Shown in pieces: positions 9,115 to 17,600 of a DNA stretch of 64,000 bases. The first letter of the stretch is position 1; each line of letters opens with the position of its first letter. The translations under genes were made by a program, and so were the position numbers. Location of the stretch: the NCBI GenBank assembly GCA_965249035.1, contig CBDFKV010000005.1:66273-130272 (forward strand), given 5' to 3'. The stretch is from CBDFKV01 sp965249035 (GTDB taxonomy: Bacteria > Pseudomonadota > Gammaproteobacteria > Arenicellales > Poriferihabitantaceae). The notes under the pieces were generated by a model. It was not told the DNA's origin. It searched no databases and saw only the letters and a program-made list of their open reading frames with translations.

Positions 9115-10458
9115 ATGAAAAAATACCTTATCCATGCAATGACCACTGCATTGATGTCGATTCTATTAATCACATCCACTGTAAGTGCTCAGTCAAACCA
9201 GTTGACCGACCTGGTTTATTACGAGATCGGTGGTGGTAAAGCCTTTTCAGGGCCACCGTCATACATCGAAACACTGAATATCAATGCAGCTGCTGACCTC
9301 AAGCTCGGCTATTCCTGCGGTGCCTTCGATCTTGAGGAAAGCATCACATCGATGTTCGACAATCTGAAAGACAGTGCGGATAAGGCGATCAACGTACTTG
9401 CGTATGCCGTTGAAGCGGGTATCTCATCGATACCGCTGTATTTGTTACGTCGCGCTGATCCGAACCTGGCCTCAATGCTCGAAAATATGCTGCTGCGCTA
9501 TGAAGAAGTATTCAATATCGGGGTTAAGAACTGCAAAATCGCAGAGCGCGAAATCCTTGCTGGAAAGAACCCCTACTACGATTGGGTGTCCTGGGGGGTA
9601 GCCAACAAGTGGAAGGAAAAAGCCGAAGAAAAAGCGGGTGGTGCAGAAGTACCTATTCAGGATGCTCAGGAAGCAGTCGATACTGAGACAGGTTGTGTTG
9701 TTTGGATTGAAGGTGAAAAACGCATGTGTGACGATGCAGCCATCAAAAGCATTACCGTGGTTGAGGATATCGTCACGCATGGATACGAGCAAATCGTTGA
9801 TCTTGGTGGTGGTGGTACTGAACTCGGAACCGATGACCATCGGCTTGGAACAATCTGGCCCACGGCTGAAGCTGCTGTAGAAGCAATACAGCTGTTAGTT
9901 GGTGAGTATGAGTTTACCGACATGCGTACTACCGAACCGGCCTCACTCGCTCCGGTTGGTGCTTTGCCAGGCATGTTTTTGGATGCAAAGGTTATCAAGG
10001 AAAATATCGTTGCAGCCACGACCAAAGGTGCGGTTGTAAGCGATGCTGAAATCGATGGAATGTCGGTGCCAGGCTTGGCGGTTAATCAAACCCTGATCGA
10101 TGCACTCAAGAACCTGCCGCCCGGCATTCGAGATGCGGCTACGAACCGTATTGCCACCGAGCTTGCGTTGATCAATGCGACCGAGCAAGTCAATCTGGCG
10201 AGGCGATTGATCATTGTCGGTTCGTCTGATCCAAACGTGGCAGCGTCGCCAGCAAGGAATGTCATCAATGATGAAATCCTGCCTCGGCTGGAAGCCGAAT
10301 CCAGGCTGCTGAAAGATGAATTTGACTTGCGTGATCGAATAGCAAAGTCAACAGCATTCACTTTGATCACCAACGATATCCAACGTGCTCACAGACGAAC
10401 ACAGTCAAGCGGTGGAAGATCTGTGACGCCGATTCAAGGTGGTGCGGTTAATCCATAG
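9115..10458 (+). CDS. ICE conjugation protein, TIGR03755 (PFL_4711) family
   Basis: About 447 residues with a clear signal peptide (MKKYLIHAM... cleaved after VSA near residue 26). The mature protein carries an FSGPP motif near the start and long helices towards the C-terminus, and fits TIGR03755, the periplasmic protein that follows the TraU-like one in GI-type ICEs. ATG 9115 is preferred to an upstream in-frame TTG at 9094 because it starts the signal peptide and has GGAA about 8 bases upstream. The gene ends next to a GTGATG start region, so translation of the next gene is probably coupled. Confidence 0.85.
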   Translation: MKKYLIHAMTTALMSILLITSTVSAQSNQLTDLVYYEIGGGKAFSGPPSYIETLNINAAADLKLGYSCGAFDLEESITSMFDNLKDSADKAINVLAYAVEAGISSIPLYLLRRADPNLASMLENMLLRYEEVFNIGVKNCKIAEREILAGKNPYYDWVSWGVANKWKEKAEEKAGGAEVPIQDAQEAVDTETGCVVWIEGEKRMCDDAAIKSITVVEDIVTHGYEQIVDLGGGGTELGTDDHRLGTIWPTAEAAVEAIQLLVGEYEFTDMRTTEPASLAPVGALPGMFLDAKVIKENIVAATTKGAVVSDAEIDGMSVPGLAVNQTLIDALKNLPPGIRDAATNRIATELALINATEQVNLARRLIIVGSSDPNVAASPARNVINDEILPRLEAESRLLKDEFDLRDRIAKSTAFTLITNDIQRAHRRTQSSGGRSVTPIQGGAVNP

Positions 10459-10460
10459 TG

Positions 10461-10772
10461 ATGAAGGCAAAAACCACCAAAATGCTGCTAATCCTCCTGG
10501 GGGTTGGTGTGGCCCTACCCACAGTAACCATGCTTGTATTGCCGCTGCTGTCATCGGTAGACAAGGGCGAGTTGATCAATACCCGACAATCAATGCGCGA
10601 AATGTCTGGAACGCTGATCTGGGTGCGTATGGCTGTTTATGCGGCAATGATTTTTATCATGCCGGTTGCAATGGGTTTACCGCCAGGTGGCCGCAGGATG
10701 GCTCGATGGTATGCGGTGCTGTTGGTCGCTGTGGTTGAAGTGATCCTGGTGCAACGACTTTGGCTGTTCTAA
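10461..10772 (+). CDS. Small ICE membrane protein between TIGR03755 and TraG-N
   Basis: About 103 residues with three hydrophobic segments (about 10-30, 52-72 and 84-103), so almost certainly an inner-membrane protein. A small hypothetical membrane protein is common at exactly this place in PFGI-1-like conjugation modules. The start could be the GTG at 10458 or the adjoining ATG at 10461; the ATG is given. The stop is 12 bp before the TraG-like gene. I cannot give it a specific function beyond likely accessory role in mating-pair assembly. Confidence 0.72.
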   Translation: MKAKTTKMLLILLGVGVALPTVTMLVLPLLSSVDKGELINTRQSMREMSGTLIWVRMAVYAAMIFIMPVAMGLPPGGRRMARWYAVLLVAVVEVILVQRLWLF

Positions 10773-10784
10773 CGAGACTCTGAT

Positions 10785-12347
10785 ATGTATGTATTCTCCT
10801 ATCTCGAACTACACACCACTCTGATCGGCTGGATGCTGTACGACCTGCTGTGGTTGGCATTTGCTGAGTCCGGTTTGGTTGCATTGCCGTTCTTGTGGAT
10901 ACTCTTGCAACACTGGCGCGATGCCAGTGCCAAACAGGATTCGGTTACTCGTAACTCGCATACGGATGGCAAGGTGCTGTTTATCAAGCTGGCACTGGCG
11001 TTTCTAGTGCTGCTATTCGTTGCCTTGCCGCTAACGACTATCCAGCCCACAACGCTTAAATTTTCTCCGCAACCGTCATTCTCAAACAGAACGCCAGCCG
11101 ACGTGACTGCTGCCAGCGATACCAGTACCTATCAGCAAAATCTAGGCACGGTTGCAGCGTCTTCCGCAGCTGAAATACCGTTGTGGTGGCGCTTGGTTAT
11201 CGGAGTTTCATCCGGCATTACCAATGCGGTGATTGAGAATCTGCCAGTACCAGGCGATTTGCGTGAAGCCAAGGTACTGCTGTCCTCGAATAATATCGAG
11301 CAACCTGATCTAGCCCATGAGTACCGATCCTTTATTCAGAACTGCTATGTACCCGCCAAAAACCGATTTGAAGATTGGGCGGTGGATGGGCGGATTGATT
11401 CAAGCAGCGCTGATGCTGATGATATTGATTGGGCGGGTTCGTCCTTCCTGTTAACCATGCCTGGCGGCTATGCGGCTTGTCCTGGCGGCAGTGTCGATAG
11501 CTGCGGTAGCACCATCCATCCACCGCCAGGGGTGCGTGGCCTCGGTGCGGATGCGACCTGCGCGGATTGGTGGCGCTTGCTGGAAAATGATATTTATGTC
11601 GCTGACAGCGCTAATGACGGTCTTTGGCAGAACATGACCGATACCGTCAACCTGCTGAGTTCATTTAGCCCTGAAAAGGTGCGCACAGGCCGAGTCAAGA
11701 ACTTGCTGAACAATCTGGTTGCGGGTGAAGTGTTGGTAGAACGCAAGTATGGGCAGGCCGGTGTTCTTGATGGCATGTGGGGAATGGTAGAGGATGTTGC
11801 CGGTGCTGTAGCGGTTGGTAGTGAAGCGATATCCCGCGCTGGATTTCTGAACATTATGCGGCAGGCGGTGCCGATTATGATGGCGATCATCCTGCTGGTG
11901 GTCTACTTCATGTTACCGGCTGCACTGGTGTTCACGCTGTTTAGCCTGGAGGCGGTGGTTGCGTTTTCGTTCGTGATCTTCAGCCTGATCTTTACCCATG
12001 CCCTACTTGCCGTTGCCAGCTGGCTCGACTACTACCTGATTGTCTCTTTGTTTGATGACTTCACCTTGATGAGCTGGTTATCGTCTGATGGCCACACACT
12101 TGGTACCGCCCAGAAACGATGGTTGATTAATATCATCGTTGGAATGCTGTACGTGGGGATGCCAATGATTTGGATTTATATGATGGGGATAGCCGGGTTG
12201 GGCGCTGCAAGGGCTACTGGTTATATGGTTGGCAGTGTTACCGGGGATACATCGGGCGCAGGCGGTGCAGGCAAAAATACTTTGAATGCCGCAAAGAAAG
12301 GTGGTGGCGCCGCCATAGATCGAGCTAAACAGGCGTACAGTCGATGA
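10785..12347 (+). CDS. Conjugal transfer protein with TraG N-terminal domain
   Basis: 520 residues, multi-pass membrane protein. The N-terminus (VFSYLELHTTLIGWMLYDLLWLAFAESGLVALPFLWILL) is the hallmark of the TraG_N family, required for pilus assembly and mating-pair stabilisation. Further membrane segments lie near residues 62-82, 360-415 and 445-475, separated by a periplasmic region containing cysteines (about 185-255). The C-terminus is Gly/Ala/Lys rich. As in other GI-type ICEs it is the last large gene of this transfer block. No entry-exclusion gene is recognisable next to it. Confidence 0.9.
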   Translation: MYVFSYLELHTTLIGWMLYDLLWLAFAESGLVALPFLWILLQHWRDASAKQDSVTRNSHTDGKVLFIKLALAFLVLLFVALPLTTIQPTTLKFSPQPSFSNRTPADVTAASDTSTYQQNLGTVAASSAAEIPLWWRLVIGVSSGITNAVIENLPVPGDLREAKVLLSSNNIEQPDLAHEYRSFIQNCYVPAKNRFEDWAVDGRIDSSSADADDIDWAGSSFLLTMPGGYAACPGGSVDSCGSTIHPPPGVRGLGADATCADWWRLLENDIYVADSANDGLWQNMTDTVNLLSSFSPEKVRTGRVKNLLNNLVAGEVLVERKYGQAGVLDGMWGMVEDVAGAVAVGSEAISRAGFLNIMRQAVPIMMAIILLVVYFMLPAALVFTLFSLEAVVAFSFVIFSLIFTHALLAVASWLDYYLIVSLFDDFTLMSWLSSDGHTLGTAQKRWLINIIVGMLYVGMPMIWIYMMGIAGLGAARATGYMVGSVTGDTSGAGGAGKNTLNAAKKGGGAAIDRAKQAYSR

Positions 12348-12352
12348 GCAGG

Positions 12353-12589
12353 TTAATCGTCGTACAAATAGTCCATTTTGAGCATACGTGTGTGACGTTG
12401 CTTAGAAGTCAATTCATGGTTCGGAATTGGCAATCCGTATTCATCTTGATCACTCCAGTCGCTATCGTACTGAGTGCCTCGGTCATCCGCGTCTTCATCA
12501 TCCGTCTGAGCGGTAAGCACCACCAAGCCATCCACCACCTTTTCAGCGGCGAATCGCAGGACTTTCAGGGCTGTATCGACTTTGCTCAT
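12353..12589 (-). CDS. Small hypothetical acidic protein, convergent with TraG-N gene
   Basis: About 78 residues if translation begins at the internal ATG (MSKVDTALKVLRFAAEKVVDG); the frame extends 12 codons further upstream. An N-terminal amphipathic helix is followed by a strongly acidic middle (DDEDADDRG) and an acidic end. It sits tail-to-tail with the TraG-like gene, 6 bp apart. The composition is protein-like, whereas the overlapping + frame reads as a shadow. Similar small convergent genes occur at the end of ICE transfer blocks, but I do not recognise this one. Confidence 0.5.
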   Translation of the reverse strand: MSKVDTALKVLRFAAEKVVDGLVVLTAQTDDEDADDRGTQYDSDWSDQDEYGLPIPNHELTSKQRHTRMLKMDYLYDD

Positions 12590-12773
12590 GGGAAAAGTGT
12601 AGCACAGAAATATGAACCAAAGCAAAACCCGGATAAATCATGGTGGGAATACCTAATTACTCCAAGTTTCTATAGATATTGCACGATGAATATACGTCCA
12701 AATCAGACCAAAAGCGAAAACGCACTCCGAACCGTACTACGTACCCAAATGAACACCCAGGAGGAAATCGATA

Positions 12774-13112
12774 GTGACTACTGAAAGCGCACCAAATTGG
12801 CATTTTATACGAGAGAAAGAGGCAGGTTTCAGTGCATTTGAATCGCTTGTTCAAGATCCAAGAACACTGGCCTTGTTAACGCTCATCAGCACCTATGCTG
12901 AAGGGTGCTACGAATTCACCACAATGAACAATATTGAGGGGTCGATGGATGATCAAGGCATTTTAGGACAGCGCATAGACAGGAACAAAGAAATGGTGAC
13001 GTGGGAACCCTTTAACACGGTTGCAGAAGTGTTCCAGGAAAAAGGTCTACTTATCTTCGCCACCAGGGATTTGGAGATGATTCTGGATCGCATTCGCGCA
13101 CTGACTCAATAA
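12774..13112 (+). CDS. Hypothetical protein
   Basis: 112 residues, soluble. The GTG start at 12774 is supported by a strong AGGAGG ribosome site a few bases upstream. No domain recognised; there is a predicted helical middle and no signal peptide. It stands first in a run of + strand genes that leads through a secreted protein to the giant DUF4347 gene, so it may belong to that cargo block rather than to conjugation. The 185-bp gap upstream would hold its promoter. Confidence 0.6.
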   Translation: MTTESAPNWHFIREKEAGFSAFESLVQDPRTLALLTLISTYAEGCYEFTTMNNIEGSMDDQGILGQRIDRNKEMVTWEPFNTVAEVFQEKGLLIFATRDLEMILDRIRALTQ

Positions 13113-13134
13113 ATTTCATCAGAGGACTACCAAC

Positions 13135-14154
13135 ATGGGAAAGACACCAGAACCCACAATGTTTGTAAATAAAATTATCATGGTATTTGCGCTGCTGATG
13201 TCAGTTAATGCCAACGCATTGGAACTGCTGGATTATCGGCAATATAACCCTGGCAGTTACCAAGGGATAATACCTGTCAGTTTTGATATCAAGTATAACC
13301 AGGCGGTCAGCGTGACAGTAACAGGTGCCGAAACGGTAGTGGACTATAAGTTGGTACAGACTGAACGCGGAGTAAACATCCTTTTGGATGACGTTACGAC
13401 TGCACATGATACGGGCATCAATGTTGATGTCGGGATTGATAATAAATCCAGCCAGCGCTCTTATCTGGTGTATGCAGATGTTGGTCATTTCTATCAGGCA
13501 GGTTTGAAACTCACCCCACCAGTGATACCAATTCAAACTGCGAAGATTGACCCAGCCAAGGATGTTGAAGTAACCCCGACAATTCCAAAACCTCCAGCTC
13601 AACGGGCCATGCAATATCTCTCAGTGGAAGATCAGCTAAATGCAGAGATTGGCCGCATTAAAAATGAACCACGAACGAAGGCAAATAGTGCAGCGGTTGA
13701 GCAAGAACACAAGAAGATAGTTAACGAGCAAACAACAGAAACGAAAAGCCCCCAATCGAACACCGAGGCCGTAACGGTAGCGAAGCCAACAAAAATTAGG
13801 ACGGTGAAATACCAAACAACGAAAAAAAAGGAATTGCCTGCGGCAACGACCACAATTAGCAAAGAAAACAATCCAGCTAAACCGGTAAAGCTCGCTCAAC
13901 CCCTTGTGGTTAAACCGGAAGTAGCCACCGAAAACGAGCAGGAAGTGAAAGCAAAGGTTGCGACAGAAGTCGCGCTACAACAAGCAATAGGAAAGGCAAA
14001 TCAAGAATGGCTGGCACTTGAGCAATCAGCGCAGCCACAACCCGAAAAAATATACGCGGACTGGATACCGAAAATCCGTCCGTGGACAGCAACGATGGTC
14101 GAGATATTCGGCCCAGCCCGCGAAACCAACACAACAGAAGGAGTTAACCAATGA
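13135..14154 (+). CDS. Exported hypothetical protein with Lys/Thr/Pro-rich tail
   Basis: 339 residues. The N-terminus holds a signal peptide (hydrophobic core about residues 14-23, cleavage after ANA near 28). A beta-rich domain of about 110 residues follows (DYRQYNPGSYQGIIPVSFD..), resembling the AMIN/secretin-associated type of periplasmic strand pattern. From about residue 140 on, the protein is low-complexity, rich in Lys, Thr, Pro, Glu and Gln, and may span the periplasm. An AGAGGA site precedes the ATG. Its stop overlaps the next ATG. It probably belongs with the surface-protein module downstream; no function is known to me. Confidence 0.65.
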   Translation: MGKTPEPTMFVNKIIMVFALLMSVNANALELLDYRQYNPGSYQGIIPVSFDIKYNQAVSVTVTGAETVVDYKLVQTERGVNILLDDVTTAHDTGINVDVGIDNKSSQRSYLVYADVGHFYQAGLKLTPPVIPIQTAKIDPAKDVEVTPTIPKPPAQRAMQYLSVEDQLNAEIGRIKNEPRTKANSAAVEQEHKKIVNEQTTETKSPQSNTEAVTVAKPTKIRTVKYQTTKKKELPAATTTISKENNPAKPVKLAQPLVVKPEVATENEQEVKAKVATEVALQQAIGKANQEWLALEQSAQPQPEKIYADWIPKIRPWTATMVEIFGPARETNTTEGVNQ

Positions 14155-14642
14155 GTAAAGAAAACGCAGCCAACACCCAACCAGCCCCAGAATTCCAACA
14201 ACTACCTTTGTTTTTTAGCTGTCTCATGAATGGCAAGGAAAAAACATTTCCAGCCGGTGCGGCAGTGTATTACCCAGAAACAAACGGGTACACGCTGATA
14301 CCAGGGTTAACGCCTCCCGTGGCCGAAAAGACCGACCTTGTAATTCGGCATGACAATAACGGAATGCCAGGACGATCTTTCTTTCTTCGGTATGTGTTCC
14401 ATGAATATAACGCGGCAACGAAGCAAGCAGAAGATAAGGTAATGGATCACACAGACATCATTGCCACCTGGGACGAAGCTAACCCTTCGTTATTACGCCT
14501 ATCACCGCTTCCGCCGATGCCCATTCCAAGAGTAATGCGCCGCGACGGAAAATTGGAGTGGAGAGTACACCTGATACCCGTCCAACCGAAGAAGGCAATC
14601 AAGACCAGCGTTAAGATTGTGAACAAGCCCAAAAAGGATTAG
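14151..14642 (+). CDS. Hypothetical protein preceding the giant surface-protein gene
   Basis: 163 residues, soluble, no signal peptide, proline-rich. The start is an ATGA overlap with the upstream gene and has GGAG upstream; its stop is 4 bp before the giant gene. That spacing makes co-transcription and coupled translation very likely. No recognised domain. A small cytosolic protein directly before a very large exported one could act as a chaperone or regulator for it; that is inference from position only. Confidence 0.6.
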   Translation: MSKENAANTQPAPEFQQLPLFFSCLMNGKEKTFPAGAAVYYPETNGYTLIPGLTPPVAEKTDLVIRHDNNGMPGRSFFLRYVFHEYNAATKQAEDKVMDHTDIIATWDEANPSLLRLSPLPPMPIPRVMRRDGKLEWRVHLIPVQPKKAIKTSVKIVNKPKKD

Positions 14643-14646
14643 AAAA

Positions 14647-17600
14647 ATGCCAAACAACCAACTATTAGGAATTACTAAAAAAAGTGGCGATTTATCTCTA
14701 GTCGCTGAAATATCAATGTTCGATGCCGCCGATGTTGCGCCGGTAGCTGAAGCCACGCCGACGATTCCACCACCGCCCGAACCAACCACTGAGGAAGTTC
14801 AAGCTCCTGAAGAAGAAACAAGCAGCTCAGAATCAGCCGAAGCCGAAGTGCCAGCGTCGGAACCGGATAGTGGCGACGACTCAAGCGCAGCAACCACTGA
14901 AGAAGTGGCTGCAGACGGGGAGCAAGAACCCGAACCAGTGATCCCAACTTCTACAGAACCAGCGGCAACGGCTACTGATGAAGCCGTAGAAAGTGCTGAC
15001 AGCGCGGAAGAAGACGCTACCGCCAATGTTGAGGAAACCGTCACCGAAGCTGAAGCCGTCGTAGAAACAGAAGCGGAAGCTACTGAAGAAGTAGCCGAAG
15101 TATTGCCCGTTGATAATTCTGAATCTGAGCAGGGAGGAAGCGACAACACGGAAGAAAAGACGCAGACCGAAACGGACGAAATAAAGAATGAAGATCAAAC
15201 CCAGTCACCTGCCTCAGAAGCAGATACGGCGGCGCAAGAAGCGATAGTCGAAGAAAGGCCCACCTTGGCGCACATTCTAACCCCTAGCTTAGTATCCCAA
15301 GAAATTGGGCATTTAGTGCGCCCAGCAAATCCTATATTGATAGGCGACACGACCAATATATTTAATACTGGTGTGTACGGCAGACCAACAGGAGGAGAGT
15401 GGGCCGATATGTTCCCAACATATAGTTCGGTTGGGCTAGAACTTATCGAAGAGGCTCAAGTCGAAACAGCCAGCGCAAGCGAAGCTGTAAGCATTGTTAA
15501 CTTTGACGCCTTGAATGATGCAGCCAGTAGCGATGCTCCAATAGCTGGCTTTATTGATGCGGACTTAATGGAAATGCTGGTGGCCCCCGTGCCATTAAAC
15601 GCTATTCCACAAACAACCTCTGCCTTACCACTATTAGTTGATGAACAAACTATAGCGGCGCTGGAACCCAATACTGAGAAAGTAGAGCTGGTGGTTATTA
15701 ATGACGATGGCCATAGAGACATCACCGAGATAGTCGAGGGTGAGCTGGAAGCGGGGCGAGAAGTTCTGATTATTAAGCCGAATCAAGACGGGATAGCCGT
15801 CATTAATGATTACCTCGACGAAAGCAACAAACAATATGACGCCGTGATTATTTACAGCCACGGGATCAACAATCAAATCATTCTTGGAGATTACACGCTC
15901 ACTAATGAAAATGTAGCAGACAGCGGGATTGATGGCTTTAGCGAACACTTGTCGGCAGGCGCGGACATCATCTTCGCGAGTTGTAACGCTGCGGAAAGCG
16001 ATTCAGGCAAGGCTATGATCGACCAAATAGCCGAGCTAACCGGCGCAGATGTAGGCGCGTCAAGCGACTCAACCGGCAACTCTGAAACCGGCGATTGGGA
16101 TTTAGAGTACCAGACGGGAGCGCTGGAAACAGACTTTGCTGAAGAAGTAAAGGCGAACTATACCGGCACTGATTTCGATAATGTATTACAGACGTGGGAG
16201 TGGACAGACCCACAAGGGCTAGTACATCAATACAAGTTTATTTTACATACTGGTAGCGATTATCAGTCATGGGCGGCTGCGGAAACCGACGCCCATGCGT
16301 TTACCAGTGCCGAGTCTTCTGATTGGTATTTAGCAACATTCACCAGCCAAGCCGAGTACGACGCATACCTGGCGCTAATAAACGGCACTAACGAAGGCCC
16401 AATAGACCAAACGAATTGGGCGGGAGCTTGGTTCGGCGCTGTTAGTGTTGCTGACGGGACAAATAATTACTACTGGGGTGACGACCAATCACCTGAATAC
16501 CTTGATGCAATAGCGAACAACAATCAGAATTGGGATCCGAACGACTCAAGCCCCGCTGGATCAAGCCCAAGCGGGGGCGGTGAAGCCGGTGGAAACGACT
16601 ACGGCGCGGTCATATTGAATGACGTTCACAATAGTGGTGGAAGTCCTGCCGACTCTCCCGAACGCGAAGGGTTATGGCATACGGTGCCTCTCGACGGCTC
16701 GCATTCAGACAGCAATCCCAACCCAGGGGTATTCCAATCAGATGCGTACATTATCGAAACAATTTTGGCGGCTGAGCCACCAGTCATTGATCCCGACCCC
16801 ACCACACCTAACAACCTAGAAGGGTGTTTGGCGGTTTGGTACGAAGGTGACGGAGCGATAGCGATTGCCCCAAATATTTCAATCACCGATCCAGACAGCA
16901 CAAATTTCACACAGTTAGCCTTGTCGTTTACTGCTGGATGGGAAAGCACCGACGTTGTATCGTGGAGCGCGGGGGCAGTACCCGCCGGAGTATCAGTGTC
17001 GTTAGCTACCGCAGCGGATGGAACCCCAACAGGACTAACCGTAACCGGATCAGCTAGTGTCGCGGCGTACAACACACTTGCTCAATCCATCACATTCGAC
17101 TCAACAACGCAAGATGCGACAGAAGTAGATCGAGATATCACTTGGATGGTTTTGGACGATACCATAGCGATACTTGGAGGCCCACAAGCGAGCACAGTTG
17201 GAACATCCTCAGTCTGTGTCGATGCAGTGCCAGAACCCCCGGTAATCACGCCACCGACGTATGAGATACCTCCGGTACTGAGTGATCCTGACGATCCAAA
17301 CAGCCCGTTAGTAGGCGGCTGTACTGCGGTTTACACCGAGAATGGTGATCCCGTGCTATTGGCAGCGGATATCAATTTCACTGATATTGATTCGGATAAT
17401 CTGACAATGGCCACCATCGACATGACCGGCGCTTGGGAAGCAACTGACGTAGTTGCATGGGATGCAGCGGTAGTACCCGCAGGTGTGACCGTAACGCTGG
17501 CCACAGCAGCAGACGGTACGCCGACAGGCATTGTGATTGATGGCGAGGCCACCAAGGACGAGTATGTCGCAATCGCCCAAAGCCTTAACTATATGTCCAC

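Noticed and set aside
12344..12784. 146-codon + strand frame after the TraG-like gene
   Set aside because: Covers the minus-strand acidic protein and the promoter region of the 12774 gene; composition is not protein-like and there is no ribosome site.
14799..15198. Long antisense frames under the acidic N-terminus of the giant protein
   Set aside because: They are Ser/Ala- or Phe/Ser-rich mirrors of GAA/GCC-rich coding sequence.
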